DNA from: Clostridiales bacterium
Lineage (GTDB): Bacteria; Bacillota; Clostridia; Christensenellales; Christensenellaceae
Assembly: GCA_015056045.1 (NCBI GenBank)
Contig: SVGZ01000004.1
Span: 62,001-126,000 of the forward strand
Length of the DNA stretch: 64,000 bases
Direction: 5' to 3'
The notes under the pieces: model-generated
Seen by the model: only the letters and a program-made list of their open reading frames with translations
Told to the model about the DNA's origin: nothing
Database searches by the model: none
Shown here: in pieces, positions 48,276-57,888 of the stretch
Layout of the letters: each line of letters begins with the position of its first letter
Numbering within the stretch: position 1 is the first letter of the stretch
Program-made: the position numbers and the translations under genes

Positions 48276-49448
48276 ATGATCATACTTATCCGTTATGGAG
48301 AGATCCACTTAAAAGGACAGAACCGCCCCTATTTTGAAAGACTGCTCATGGGCGAGATCCGCAATGCCGTAAAGAAGTTCCCCGGTGCGACCGTTGAGCG
48401 CGGTGACGGCCGTTATTATGTTGAAAATTTTGACGAAGCCGATGGCGAAGATATCATCGCTGCACTTTCCAAAGTTTTCGGTGTCCATTCGCTGACGCCT
48501 GCTTATGAAGTCGAAAAAGATATCGATGCGATCGCAGCCGAAGCGATCCGCCAGATGGATGAATACATTCTTGAAAACGGCAAAAAGAGCTATAAAGTCG
48601 ATACAAAACGCTCCGATAAGCGCTTCCCGATGAAATCCAACGAGATCTCCGCAGAGATCGGCGGCAGAATTTTAGAGCATGATCCTTCGCTCGTGGTCGA
48701 TATCCATAAGCCCGAAATGCGTGTCTTCGTCGAGATCCGCGATAAGGCTGCCTATGTTTATACCAAGGTTATTCCCGGACAGGGCGGCATGCCGATCGGT
48801 TCCAACGGCAAAGCCATGCTGCTCATTTCCGGCGGTATTGACAGCCCCGTTGCCGGCCATATGGTCGCAAAACGCGGCGTTCGCTTATCCGCAGTGCATT
48901 ATTACAGCTTCCCCTATACGAGCGAAAGAGCACGCGATAAGGTCATCGAGCTGACAAAACAGGTCGCTGCTTATGCCGGTGAGATCAAGCTGCACCTCGT
49001 TCATTTTACCGATATCCAGATGGCGATCTATGAAAAATGCCCGCATCAGCACTTAACGCTCATCATGCGCCGTTTTATGATGCGCATCGCAGACCGTCTT
49101 GCCCGTGAAAGCGGTATGCAGGCCGTCGTTACGGGTGAAAGCATCGGTCAGGTTGCCAGCCAGACGATCGAAAGCCTCGCCGTTACAGACAGCGTTGTCG
49201 AGCTGCCCGTTTTCCGTCCGCTGATCGGTATGGATAAGATCGAGATCATCGAACGCGCACAGCAGATCGGTACATACGAAACCTCGATCCTTCCCTATGA
49301 AGATTGCTGCACGGTTTTCGTTCCGAAACACCCGACAACAAGACCGAATATGGAATCAATCATCAAGAGTGAATCCGTTCTCGATGTCGATGCATTGATC
49401 GAAGATGCACTTTCCAAATCGGAAGTCATCATCGTCAACGCAGACTGA
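48276..49448 (+). CDS. thiI: tRNA 4-thiouridine sulfurtransferase ThiI
   Basis: 390 residues, the short ThiI without rhodanese tail. An NFLD/THUMP start (IRYGEIHLKGQNRPYFERLL), a THUMP domain, then the PP-loop ATPase SGGIDSPVAGHMVAKRGV and the adenylation region HPTTRPN. It uses ATP and persulfide sulfur to make s4U8 in tRNA. The rhodanese domain is absent, as is usual in Firmicutes where NifS-type partners feed ThiI directly. AAAGGAAG precedes the ATG. Confidence 0.95.
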   Translation: MIILIRYGEIHLKGQNRPYFERLLMGEIRNAVKKFPGATVERGDGRYYVENFDEADGEDIIAALSKVFGVHSLTPAYEVEKDIDAIAAEAIRQMDEYILENGKKSYKVDTKRSDKRFPMKSNEISAEIGGRILEHDPSLVVDIHKPEMRVFVEIRDKAAYVYTKVIPGQGGMPIGSNGKAMLLISGGIDSPVAGHMVAKRGVRLSAVHYYSFPYTSERARDKVIELTKQVAAYAGEIKLHLVHFTDIQMAIYEKCPHQHLTLIMRRFMMRIADRLARESGMQAVVTGESIGQVASQTIESLAVTDSVVELPVFRPLIGMDKIEIIERAQQIGTYETSILPYEDCCTVFVPKHPTTRPNMESIIKSESVLDVDALIEDALSKSEVIIVNAD

Positions 49449-49467
49449 AAAAAAGAGTATTAAGAGA

Positions 49468-49494
49468 AAGGACTTGCGTGGCAAGTCCTTTTTG
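49468..49494 (+). terminator. Terminator of nifS-thiI operon
   Basis: AAGGACTTGC-GTG-GCAAGTCCTT followed by TTTG. The 225-base gap to the next gene holds nothing else certain. Confidence 0.88.
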
Positions 49495-49673
49495 CTTTTC
49501 ACGATTGCTTGTTTGGAATATACAACCTGAAATCAGACGGATCATTAAAACACGGTCAGAGTTTTTGCCTTGGCAAAGCTCTGTTTATAGAGGCGGATGC
49601 ATCAAAAACCCGCTTTTCATTATCGCAGAAATATGCTACTATATACTCGGATAACAATGTGAAAGGCTGCATT

Positions 49674-50534
49674 ATGCTCATTTTAGCAGATAAATTAACG
49701 GATTATACGATACTCGATACAGGCGATGGATTAAAGCTCGAACGCTGGGGAAAATTCCTTCTTTCGCGTCCTGACCCGCAGGTCATCTGGGAAAAACAGA
49801 GACCGGAACTCTGGAATAAGGCAGATGCCAATTATATCAGATCGCGCAGCGGCGGAGGTGAATGGGATTTTAAAAAGAAGCTTCCCGAACGCTGGATCTT
49901 TAACTATGGCGACCTGAAATTCTATGTCAGACCGACCGGTTTCAAACATACGGGTCTCTTCCCCGAACAATCCGCAAACTGGGATTATATGGCAGAGCTC
50001 ATTAAAAATTCCGGCAGACGCCCGAAAGTCCTGAACCTTTTTGCCTATACAGGTGCAGCAACCGTTGCCTGCGCAGCGGCAGGTGCAGATGTTGTCCATG
50101 TCGATGCGGCAAAGAGCATGAATATGTGGGCAAAGGAAAATGCGGCATTATCCGGCCTTGAAAAGGCAAATATCCGCTACCTGCAGGATGACTGCCTTAA
50201 ATTTGTCGAAAGAGAGCTCCGCCGCGGCAACCGCTATGACGGTATCGTCATGGATCCGCCAAGCTATGGCAGAGGTTCGAACGGACAGGTCTGGAAAGTT
50301 GAAGATGACCTCTATAACCTCGTCAAACAGGCGGCAAAACTCCTTTCCGATGATCCGCTGTTCTTCATCATCAATTCCTATACGACTGGTCTTTCCTCCG
50401 TTGTCACGAGCAATATGATGGGGATCGTCCTTCCCAAAGGCAATATCAATGCCGGCGATCTTGCCATTCCGACACAGAATAAAAATATTGTCCTGCCCTG
50501 CGGAACGACCGCAAGGTGGAAACCGAAAAAATGA
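49674..50534 (+). CDS. Class I SAM-dependent methyltransferase (RlmI/RlmK-like)
   Basis: 286 residues. SAM-binding motif VLNLFAYTGAATVACAAAGA, acidic loop VVHVDAAKSMN and catalytic-type motif IVMDPPSYGRG mark the Rossmann methyltransferase domain of the YccW/RlmI rRNA cytosine methylase group; the PUA domain of true RlmI is missing. AAAGG precedes the ATG. Its stop overlaps the ATG of the pseudouridine synthase gene (ATGA), so both are probably RNA-modification genes in one operon. Confidence 0.85.
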   Translation: MLILADKLTDYTILDTGDGLKLERWGKFLLSRPDPQVIWEKQRPELWNKADANYIRSRSGGGEWDFKKKLPERWIFNYGDLKFYVRPTGFKHTGLFPEQSANWDYMAELIKNSGRRPKVLNLFAYTGAATVACAAAGADVVHVDAAKSMNMWAKENAALSGLEKANIRYLQDDCLKFVERELRRGNRYDGIVMDPPSYGRGSNGQVWKVEDDLYNLVKQAAKLLSDDPLFFIINSYTTGLSSVVTSNMMGIVLPKGNINAGDLAIPTQNKNIVLPCGTTARWKPKK

Positions 50535-51193
50535 AATTAGAGATCCTCTATGAGGATAATCACGTCATCGTCGCCGTCAAACCGCCAATGCTGCCTGTTC
50601 AGGCGGACAGCTCCGGAGATATCGATATGCTGACGATACTCAAAAATTATATCAAGGAAAAATACGAAAAGCCCGGTGAAGTGTATCTTGGGCTTGTCCA
50701 TCGGCTCGATAGACCTGTCGGCGGTGTCATGGTTTTTGCAAGAACTTCCAAGGCTGCGGCAAGGCTTTCCGAACAGGTTCGCCTGCGGCAGATCGAAAAG
50801 GAATATGCTGCCGTTATCCACGGAACACCGAAAAAGGAAGGTGTCCTGAAAGATTATCTTTTGCGCGATAAAGCGACGAACAAGACCCTTGTCGTAAAAA
50901 AAGGCACACCCGAAGCAAAGGAAGCGGTTTTGTCTTATCGTGTGGAAGAATCGAAAAACGGTCTTTCGCTCGTGAAAATTCAGCTCGAAACGGGCAGACA
51001 TCACCAGATCCGTGTGCAGTTTGCGAGCAGAGGCTATGCGCTTTATGGAGATATCCGCTATGGCGACAGGGAAGAAAAAGGGCAGATCGCACTCGTTTCG
51101 CATCGCCTTGCCTTTATTCACCCGACAAAAAAGGAAAAGATGGAGTTTTCCATCGACTATAAAAAACGGCTCAAAGTGCCCGGATTTTTCTGA
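50531..51193 (+). CDS. RluA-family pseudouridine synthase
   Basis: 220 residues. The catalytic motif HRLDRPVGGVMVFARTSKAA contains the Asp nucleophile; ILYEDNHVIVAVKPP and GRHHQIRVQFASRG complete the fold. No S4 domain is present. It isomerises uridines in rRNA or tRNA. It overlaps both neighbours by four or one bases, forming a methyltransferase-synthase-HAD operon. Confidence 0.92.
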   Translation: MKLEILYEDNHVIVAVKPPMLPVQADSSGDIDMLTILKNYIKEKYEKPGEVYLGLVHRLDRPVGGVMVFARTSKAAARLSEQVRLRQIEKEYAAVIHGTPKKEGVLKDYLLRDKATNKTLVVKKGTPEAKEAVLSYRVEESKNGLSLVKIQLETGRHHQIRVQFASRGYALYGDIRYGDREEKGQIALVSHRLAFIHPTKKEKMEFSIDYKKRLKVPGFF

Positions 51194-51708
51194 TGCTGCA
51201 TATTTTTGATTTTGACGGCACGCTCGCCGATACCGATGCATACTGGAATGATCTTGCAGATGTCTGCCTTTATAAAATGGGTATTGCGAAAACCCTGCAT
51301 CAAAAAGAAGATCTGTACCCGATGAGCCTTGCCCAGTCCGCAGCGTATTTTGAAGACTTATACGATATTTCCGCAGCGGATTTCAGAAAAATACTGAAAG
51401 AAGAACTTGCCCTTCGATATAAAAACGCAGAACCGATCGGGAAATACCTTTCCATGGCAAAAGAGCTTGCGGAAAAAGGCGAAAAATGCTGTGTGGCAAC
51501 GGCAGGGATCGCCGAGCTTGCCCGTGAAGTGCTGAAAAGGTTCGGTGCGGAAAGTTATTTTCTGTTTATCACCGATGCGGATGAGATCGGATGCGCAAAA
51601 GGCGATGCGGCTTTTTTTAAAAAAGTCATGGCAAAAACAGGCGACAATGAGGCAAGAGTCTATGACAGCGCCTATACCGGCGGATTCATGGATATTTTGC
51701 AAAACTGA
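51193..51708 (+). CDS. HAD-family hydrolase
   Basis: 171 residues. HAD motif I (IFDFDGTLADT) is intact, motif II-like Thr is in CVATAG, and motif III/IV Asp are in FITDADEIGC and RVYDSAYTG. A small alpha-helical cap lies between. It probably removes phosphate from a small metabolite; the substrate is unknown. It starts inside the stop of the previous gene (TGATG). Confidence 0.85.
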   Translation: MLHIFDFDGTLADTDAYWNDLADVCLYKMGIAKTLHQKEDLYPMSLAQSAAYFEDLYDISAADFRKILKEELALRYKNAEPIGKYLSMAKELAEKGEKCCVATAGIAELAREVLKRFGAESYFLFITDADEIGCAKGDAAFFKKVMAKTGDNEARVYDSAYTGGFMDILQN

Positions 51709-51759
51709 CACATATCATCAGTATAATATAATGGAAAAATTCCGAATAAGGAGTTTATC

Positions 51760-53280
51760 TTGAGAGATAAAAACGAAAACAAACAGTCGGCGCTGAAGGA
51801 TTGGCTCCGAAAAAACGAACTCTTTGTTGAAGTCGAAGAAGAAGAGATTTCCGAAGAGGAAGCACTCGCCCTCAAAGAAGAGGAAGAGAAGCGCATAGAG
51901 GAAAAAGAACAGAAAAAGGAAGAGCGCATTGCCGCTGCAGCCGAAAAGCGCGAAAAAGATCGCGAGAGCTTCCGTATTTTTCTTGGCAAGGCAAACGATT
52001 TTCTTTACCGTGTGCGGGAAAGCCTGCAGTTCGCTGCTGAACAGGTGGGCACAGCTTTCCGCAACACCTCGGAAAAGATCAGAAATGCGGTTTCGGAAAA
52101 GAAGTTCGATCCTTTTTATGTTGTTGTGCCGCTTATCAGCCTGCTCATTATCGGCGCATCATGGCTTTTTGCCAGCGGAATTTTTGAAGACCCGGGTTAC
52201 GATATTATTTTAAACGACTCCGGCCGTGTTACGCAGATCACAACAACGGAACGCACCGTCGGCGAATTTATCCGTGCAAACGGCTTTGGTTATACTGCAG
52301 CGGATAGGCTCGATGCCGAATTTTCCGATACCCTGTATGACGGCATGACGATCACGATCTACCGCAGTGTAGACGTCACGATCAATAAAGCGGGCGAGAT
52401 CTATGAAACCAAGATGCTCGCCGGAACGGTTGCCGATGCAATCGAAGAAAGCGGCATTACATTAGGCGAAAATGACGAGGTTTACCCGGCGCTTGAAACC
52501 TATATCACCGAAGCCACAACGATCGACATTATCGAGGTCGAATATGTCTTTGAAAAAGAGCTGACGACCCTGCACTATACCGAAACGGAAAAGAACGACC
52601 CGACATTGGCAAAGGGCAAAACGGTCGTTAAGCAGAAAGGCGAGGATGGCTATAAGGAAAGCACCATCCGCATCACCCTGAAAAACGGCAGAGAAGTCGC
52701 CAGAGAAACCGTTGAAGAGATCGTTTTAAAAGAACCGGTAACGGAAATCACGCTCATCGGCACTTATGTCAAGCCGACGCCTACGCCGAAGCCGACACCG
52801 GTCAAAACGCAGCCGACAAAAACAAAGACGCCCAGTGCAGCAAAGACAAAGGCACCTTCCGACAGTTCTTCCAATGTCAACTGGAAGACGAACAGCGAAG
52901 GCAAGCTCATCGAAGTGCCAACAGTTTCGCAGATCCATAGCTCGACAACGCTTTATCAGCACAAAAATGTACCGCCGCCGGATGAAAGCATCATCGCAAA
53001 GACGGTCATTCTCGACGACTGCACAGCCTATACGCATACGGGCAACAAGACCGCAACGGGAACATGGCCGCGAATCGGTACCGTTGCCGCAGATCCGAAG
53101 CGTTTCCCCTATGGAACAAAGGTATACGTCCCCGGTTATGGCTATGGACGAATCGAAGATACAGGCAGTATGCGCCATCGTGAGCACGTTCTCTGGGATC
53201 TCTTTATGGATACGGAAAAAGAATGCCGCAACTGGGGCAGAAAACACAATGTAAAAGCTTATGTTTTGGTGGATGATTGA
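51760..53280 (+). CDS. Cell-wall protein with DUF348, G5 and 3D domains (YabE-like)
   Basis: 506 residues. The first ~115 residues are Glu/Lys-rich and probably coiled, then one membrane helix (~125-146, PLISLLIIGASWLFASGIF). Outside follow two ubiquitin-like DUF348 repeats (ERTVGEFIRANGF, AGTVADAIEESGI), a G5 domain (LTTLHYTETEKNDPTLAKGK), a Pro/Thr/Lys linker and a C-terminal 3D domain with its catalytic-type Asp residues (DDCTAYTH, RIEDTGSMR). This is the YabE/RpfB-like architecture of peptidoglycan-cleaving or remodelling proteins. TTG start with AAGGAG upstream. It precedes rsmA, as yabE does in Bacillus. Confidence 0.9.
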   Translation: MRDKNENKQSALKDWLRKNELFVEVEEEEISEEEALALKEEEEKRIEEKEQKKEERIAAAAEKREKDRESFRIFLGKANDFLYRVRESLQFAAEQVGTAFRNTSEKIRNAVSEKKFDPFYVVVPLISLLIIGASWLFASGIFEDPGYDIILNDSGRVTQITTTERTVGEFIRANGFGYTAADRLDAEFSDTLYDGMTITIYRSVDVTINKAGEIYETKMLAGTVADAIEESGITLGENDEVYPALETYITEATTIDIIEVEYVFEKELTTLHYTETEKNDPTLAKGKTVVKQKGEDGYKESTIRITLKNGREVARETVEEIVLKEPVTEITLIGTYVKPTPTPKPTPVKTQPTKTKTPSAAKTKAPSDSSSNVNWKTNSEGKLIEVPTVSQIHSSTTLYQHKNVPPPDESIIAKTVILDDCTAYTHTGNKTATGTWPRIGTVAADPKRFPYGTKVYVPGYGYGRIEDTGSMRHREHVLWDLFMDTEKECRNWGRKHNVKAYVLVDD

Positions 53281-54122
53281 TGGACGGATTATATTCCCCG
53301 AAGGTCGTGCGCGAGCTTTTGGATCAGTTCGGGCTTGCACCTCTTAAAAAATTTGGACAGAATTTCCTTTGCGACGGCAATGTGGTAAGGAAAATTGCGG
53401 AAACAGGACTTCCCGAAGAAGGCGGCAATGTTCTTGAAATCGGACCCGGGCTTGGCGCATTGACAGATGCCCTTTCCCGTCGTGCAAAAAAAGTCGTTGC
53501 CGTAGAGATCGACGAAGGCATGGTGCGTGTTCTTTCGCATACCCTTGCGGACAGAGAAAACGTTACCGTTGTTCATGCGGATTTTTTGAAAGTAGACCTG
53601 CCGAAGCTCATTTCGGAACAGTTTGGTGATGAGGATTATTATGTCTGCGGAAACCTCCCGTATTATATTACGGGGCCGATCATCATGGAAATTTTAAAAC
53701 AGGAAAGGCTGCCCAAACGCCTGACTGCCATGGTACAGAAGGAAGTTGCCGAGCGCATTTCCGCAAGACCCGGCGACGATGATTACAGCGGTTTTTCCGC
53801 ACAGATGGCCTATTTCGGTGAAACGGAGCTTTGTTTTACCGTTCCCGGAACATCGTTTTTGCCGAAGCCGGATGTCGAATCTGCGGTCATTTCCCTCGAA
53901 TTGACGCCGAAATTTGACGCTTCCTTTGCGGATTACGACCGCGTTGTCAAGGGGCTTTTCGCCATGCGCCGAAAGACGATCTTAAATAACTTGCGGAAGA
54001 GCTTTGCGCTTTCTTCCGATGCTGCGCAGGCGGTTTTATCTAAGGCAGGCTTTGCGCCGAATATGCGCGCGGAAGAGCTTTCGCCGGCAGATTTTGACCT
54101 TCTTGCAAGATTGATGAAATAA
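53280..54122 (+). CDS. rsmA: 16S rRNA dimethyladenosine transferase RsmA/KsgA
   Basis: 280 residues. Motifs: KKFGQNFLCDGNVVRKIAE, the SAM site VLEIGPGLGALTDAL, acidic loop VAVEIDEGM, and catalytic NLPYYITGPI. It dimethylates A1518 and A1519 in 16S rRNA. The ATG overlaps the stop of the YabE-like gene (TGATG). A terminator follows. Confidence 0.96.
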   Translation: MDGLYSPKVVRELLDQFGLAPLKKFGQNFLCDGNVVRKIAETGLPEEGGNVLEIGPGLGALTDALSRRAKKVVAVEIDEGMVRVLSHTLADRENVTVVHADFLKVDLPKLISEQFGDEDYYVCGNLPYYITGPIIMEILKQERLPKRLTAMVQKEVAERISARPGDDDYSGFSAQMAYFGETELCFTVPGTSFLPKPDVESAVISLELTPKFDASFADYDRVVKGLFAMRRKTILNNLRKSFALSSDAAQAVLSKAGFAPNMRAEELSPADFDLLARLMK

Positions 54123-54125
54123 AAA

Positions 54126-54168
54126 ACAGGACTTCTTTTTCATAAAAACGAAAGAGGAGTCCTTTTTG
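54126..54168 (+). terminator. Terminator of rsmA
   Basis: AGGACT-TCTTT arm pairs with AAAGA-GGAGTCCT and is followed by TTTT. Confidence 0.8.
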
Positions 54169-54178
54169 GTATAACCAT

Positions 54179-54685
54179 ATGGAGATAATAAAAGAAAGTA
54201 AGCGCCTGCGGATCATGGCGCTTTCAGCGGAGGATCTGTCTTTGCTTATCCGCGATCCCGCTGCATTTGAAACGCAATTTCAGACGAAATATGAAGCCGA
54301 AGAACTGAACGCCGAACAGCGGGAGATCTATTCCTTTATGCTGCCGGGGCTTTTGCTCGCAGAAGGCGAAGAATTTTATTTCCGGACATTGTATCTTCTG
54401 CTCGAAAAAGAAAAAGGTATCATCGTCGCTTCGGTGCTTTTTAAGGATCTGCCCGAAAACGGAACCGTCGAGATCGGCTACGAAACGGGAATCAGGCACC
54501 AAAATCAGGGCTATATGTCGGAAGCCTTGCCGTATTTTCTTATGATCGCAAAGGAACACGGCGCAAAAACGGTGATCGCCGAAACGGCAGAAGATAATTT
54601 GGCATCAAAGCGTGTCCTCGGAAAAAGCGGTTTTTCGCTGAAAAAGGAAGAGGAATCGTTCGCTTGTTTTGAATACTTCCTGTAA
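54179..54685 (+). CDS. GNAT-family N-acetyltransferase
   Basis: 168 residues. GNAT fold of the RimJ/acetyltransferase_3 kind: a beta strand VEIGYETGIRHQNQGYMSEA carrying the acetyl-CoA pyrophosphate loop (RHQNQGY, a variant of RxxGxA), then AETAEDNLASKRVLGKSGF. It acetylates an amino group of an unknown substrate. It starts 11 bases after the rsmA terminator region, with no strong ribosome site; ATG at MEIIKESK is the only sensible start. Confidence 0.8.
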   Translation: MEIIKESKRLRIMALSAEDLSLLIRDPAAFETQFQTKYEAEELNAEQREIYSFMLPGLLLAEGEEFYFRTLYLLLEKEKGIIVASVLFKDLPENGTVEIGYETGIRHQNQGYMSEALPYFLMIAKEHGAKTVIAETAEDNLASKRVLGKSGFSLKKEEESFACFEYFL

Positions 54686-54765
54686 AAGCATTGTATATAT
54701 GCAGTTAAAAGCTGTATAATACTGTAAATGTATTAAAAAAACCGTATTTTTTCAAAGAAAAAGTA

Positions 54766-54794
54766 TTGACACGGTTTTTTCACGGGTGTATAAT
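54766..54794 (+). promoter_or_regulatory. Promoter of T-box/ABC operon
   Basis: TTGACA, 17 bases, TATAAT. Confidence 0.88.
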
Positions 54795-54799
54795 CCGAA

Positions 54800-55075
54800 A
54801 AAAAGGAAGCAAAAAGGCTTCGACCGGAAAGAAGTAACTGTCTGGAAAGACCACTAGAGAGCCTCTGTTTGGTGGAAAGAGGCGGCAAGTACAAACAGCG
54901 AATACATTCCGAGAGCTGACCGCTGAAGTGCAGTAAGCGGCTCCGGGTCCGACCGTTATATCGCAGAAAGGCCGTTAAAGGATTTTCCGTAAATCCCGAC
55001 GGTAAAGACAAGGTGGTACCACGTTTATTCGTCCCTGTGATTTGCATTTTCGCAAATTGCGGGCTTTTTTATTTT
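54800..55075 (+). promoter_or_regulatory. T-box riboswitch
   Basis: The conserved T-box AGGTGGTACCACG is at 55011-55023. Stem I is recognisable: the 5' loop-E strand AGTA (about 54833), distal AGAGAGCCTCTGTTTGGTGG, and 3' strand GAA followed by TAC (54903-54905) at the specifier position. A terminator hairpin (55032-55075) ends in TTTTTT. The element binds uncharged tRNA and lets transcription continue. The TAC triplet would mean tRNA-Tyr; I placed it by eye, so the amino acid is tentative. Confidence 0.9.
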
Positions 55076-55145
55076 TACTGATATCTTCGGCTTTCCACGA
55101 CCGATCATATAAAACTATTTTATTTTTCATACAAAGGAGAATACC

Positions 55146-56102
55146 ATGAAAAACCGTAAACTCACCGCACTTGTGCTGGCTGTTATGCTCGCACTTGGCT
55201 GCTTCACCATGAGCGGCTGCAAAAAAGACGATGTCATCAACATCGGTATCGTTCAGCTTATCGAACATGACGCGCTGGATCAGGCTACACAGGGCTTCAT
55301 CGATACTCTGACCGAAAAGCTCGGCGAAGATAAAGTTAAGTTTGACGTTCAGCTCGCACAGGGCGAACAGGCAAACTGCACGACGATCGTCAATAAGTTT
55401 GTCACAGGCGGCGTTGACCTTATCATGGCAAACGCAACCAATGCCGTTAAAGCTGCACAGGAAGCTACTTCCGAAATCCCGATCGTTGGCACATCCGTTA
55501 CGGATTACGTTGCTGCTGGCCTTGTTGCTTCCAATGAAAAGCCCGGTGCAAACGTTACAGGTGCTTCCGATATGAACCCCGTTGGCGTTCAGGTCGAACT
55601 GTTACAGACGCTCGTTCCCGATGCAAAGACGATCGGTATCGTTTATTGCTCTGCAGAAGAAAACTCCAAGGTGCAGGCTGAAGAAGCAAAGGCTGCTTTT
55701 GAGGCAAAGGGCTACGCTGTCAATATCTACACCGTTGCCGATACAAACGAGATCAACACAGTCGTAACAAAGGCTTGCTCTGAAGTTGACGCTTTCTATG
55801 AACCGACAGACAACCTCATCGCTGCAAACGTTCCGGCAATGTCCAACATCACAACACCGGCAGGCAAGCCCGTTATCACAGGTGAAGAATCCATGTGCAA
55901 GAGCGGTTTCCTTGCAACCTATTCCATCAGCTACTATGACCTTGGCTGCAAAGCTGCTGAAATGGCTTATGAAATCCTGGTCAACGATGCTGACCCGGCA
56001 ACCATGCCGATCTTCCAGTTCGACAGCTCCACGCTCAACCTCGTTATCAATGAGCAGAACGCAAAAGAACTCGGTATCGAGATCCCCGATTCTCTGAAAT
56101 AA
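55146..56102 (+). CDS. ABC importer substrate-binding lipoprotein (TrpX-like)
   Basis: 318 residues. A signal peptide with lipobox (CFTMSGCKKDD) and the ABC-sub-bind fold of PF04392: IGIVQLIEHDALDQATQGF, NKFVTGGVDLIMANATNAV, PIVGTSVTD, YEPTDNLIAANV and GEESMCKSGF. This family forms the TrpXYZ aromatic amino-acid importers regulated by T-boxes. A Trp or Tyr ligand is expected; the T-box triplet favours Tyr. AAAGGAG precedes the ATG, directly behind the riboswitch. Confidence 0.9.
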   Translation: MKNRKLTALVLAVMLALGCFTMSGCKKDDVINIGIVQLIEHDALDQATQGFIDTLTEKLGEDKVKFDVQLAQGEQANCTTIVNKFVTGGVDLIMANATNAVKAAQEATSEIPIVGTSVTDYVAAGLVASNEKPGANVTGASDMNPVGVQVELLQTLVPDAKTIGIVYCSAEENSKVQAEEAKAAFEAKGYAVNIYTVADTNEINTVVTKACSEVDAFYEPTDNLIAANVPAMSNITTPAGKPVITGEESMCKSGFLATYSISYYDLGCKAAEMAYEILVNDADPATMPIFQFDSSTLNLVINEQNAKELGIEIPDSLK

Positions 56103-56181
56103 GACAAAATCAACAAAATAACAGGCGTAAGCTGCAGGGAAAAACTCTGCGGCTTTGCCCGTTTTAAGGAAAAGGAAAATT

Positions 56182-57090
56182 ATGCTGCAGTTTATCAATT
56201 CTCTGCCCGGTGCAGTCGCACAGGGTTTAATATGGGGCATCATGGCGATCGGTGTCTATGTGACATACCGCATCCTTGACTATGCAGATATGACCGTTGA
56301 CGGAAGTATCTGTACAGGCGGTGCTGTTGCGGCAATCTGCATCACAGCCGGAATGAACCCCTATTTAGCACTTGTCTTTGCGGTCCTTGCAGGTATGCTC
56401 GCAGGGCTTGCCACAGGCGTTTTACATACGGTTTTCGGTATTCCCTCTATTTTATCCGGTATTTTAACACAGCTTGCGCTGTATTCCATCAATATGCGCA
56501 TCATGGGCTTATCTTCCAACGTGACGATCAGCCGTACGCAGTTTGACCTCGTTCTCACGAGCGAAGTTTCGACGATGGCGCTCATCAATGCGATCGGCAA
56601 AGGCCTTTTCTTTGTGGCATTGGTCATCGGTGTTCTGTATTGGTTCTTCGGAACGGAGCTCGGCAGTGCGATCCGTGCAACGGGCAACAACAGCAATATG
56701 GCGCGCGCACAGGGCATCAACACGAAAAAGATGCAGGTTCTGGCTATCGTCATTTCCAACGGTATCGTCGGTCTTTGCGGTGGTCTTCTGGCACAGTATC
56801 AGGGCAATGCCGATATCAACATGGGCAGAGGTGCGATCGTCATCGGTCTTGCGGCGATCGTTATCGGTCAGGTCGTTTTTTCCCGTGTGAAAAACTTCGC
56901 TTGTCGTATTGCGGGCACTGTTTTTGGTGCAATTGCCTACTATATCGTCCTCACGATCGTCATTTGGGCAGGTCTTTCCACACACGACCTCAAGCTCTTC
57001 TCCGCAATTATCGTTGCGATCTTCCTTTCGATCCCGCATCTGAAGGAAAAGCATATGGGAAAGAAAAAAGGGGGTAAGAAAAATGCTTAA
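56182..57090 (+). CDS. ABC importer permease (TrpY-like)
   Basis: 302 residues, about eight membrane helices. BPD_transp_2 features: VYVTYRILDYADMTVDGS near the start, GIPSILSGILTQLALYSIN, and AIRATGNNSNMARAQGI, the ATPase contact loop. AAGGAAAAGG precedes the ATG. It is part of the T-box-controlled three-gene importer, and the ATPase gene starts eight bases before its end. Confidence 0.92.
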   Translation: MLQFINSLPGAVAQGLIWGIMAIGVYVTYRILDYADMTVDGSICTGGAVAAICITAGMNPYLALVFAVLAGMLAGLATGVLHTVFGIPSILSGILTQLALYSINMRIMGLSSNVTISRTQFDLVLTSEVSTMALINAIGKGLFFVALVIGVLYWFFGTELGSAIRATGNNSNMARAQGINTKKMQVLAIVISNGIVGLCGGLLAQYQGNADINMGRGAIVIGLAAIVIGQVVFSRVKNFACRIAGTVFGAIAYYIVLTIVIWAGLSTHDLKLFSAIIVAIFLSIPHLKEKHMGKKKGGKKNA

Positions 57091-57877
57091 AATCGAACAG
57101 ATCAAAAAGACATTCAACCCCGGTACGATCAATGAAAAAGTTGCTTTAAAAGGCGTTTCCCTGCACCTTGAACAGGGTGATTTCGTTACCGTTATCGGCG
57201 GCAACGGTGCAGGAAAATCCACGATGCTCAATGCCATCGCCGGTACATTTGAAATCGACGAAGGCAGCATCTTCGTCGGCGGTGAAGATATCACAAACCT
57301 TCCCGAATATAAACGTGCTGCATTCTTAGGCAGAGTTTTTCAGGACCCGATGATGGGTACAGCTGCGGATATGCAGATCGAGGAAAATCTGGCTTTGGCT
57401 ATGCGCCGCGGAAAAAAACGCGGTCTCAAATGGGCGATCACAAAAGACGAAAGAGAAAACTTCCGTGAAAGCTTAAAAACGCTCGAGCTTGGCCTCGAAG
57501 ACAGACTCACGAGCAAAGTCGGTCTGCTTTCCGGCGGTCAGAGGCAGGCATTGACGCTGCTCATGGCGGTCATGAACGAACCGAAGCTCCTGCTTTTAGA
57601 TGAACACACCGCTGCGCTTGACCCGAAAACAGCAGCAACCGTTCTTTCCCTGACGGATCGCTTTATTGCGGAAAATGGCCTTACGGCGATGATGGTCACG
57701 CACAACATGATGGATGCCATTAAACACGGCAACCGCCTTATCATGATGAACGAAGGCAATATCATCCTCGATATTCGTGGTGAAGACAAGAAAAAACTGA
57801 CGGTTGAAGACCTTCTTTCGATCTTCTCCGAAAAGAGCGGCAGCCGCTTTGCCAATGACAGAGCCCTGCTCAGCTGA
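57083..57877 (+). CDS. ABC importer ATPase (TrpZ-like)
   Basis: 264 residues. Walker A IGGNGAGKSTMLNAI, Q-loop RVFQDPMMGTAADM, signature LLSGGQRQALTLLMAVM, Walker B LLLLDEHTAALDPKTA, and switch His MVTHNMMDAI. It powers the importer formed with the two upstream genes. It overlaps the permease gene by eight bases and is followed by a bidirectional terminator. Confidence 0.95.
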   Translation: MLKIEQIKKTFNPGTINEKVALKGVSLHLEQGDFVTVIGGNGAGKSTMLNAIAGTFEIDEGSIFVGGEDITNLPEYKRAAFLGRVFQDPMMGTAADMQIEENLALAMRRGKKRGLKWAITKDERENFRESLKTLELGLEDRLTSKVGLLSGGQRQALTLLMAVMNEPKLLLLDEHTAALDPKTAATVLSLTDRFIAENGLTAMMVTHNMMDAIKHGNRLIMMNEGNIILDIRGEDKKKLTVEDLLSIFSEKSGSRFANDRALLS

Positions 57878-57888
57878 CAAACAAAAAA

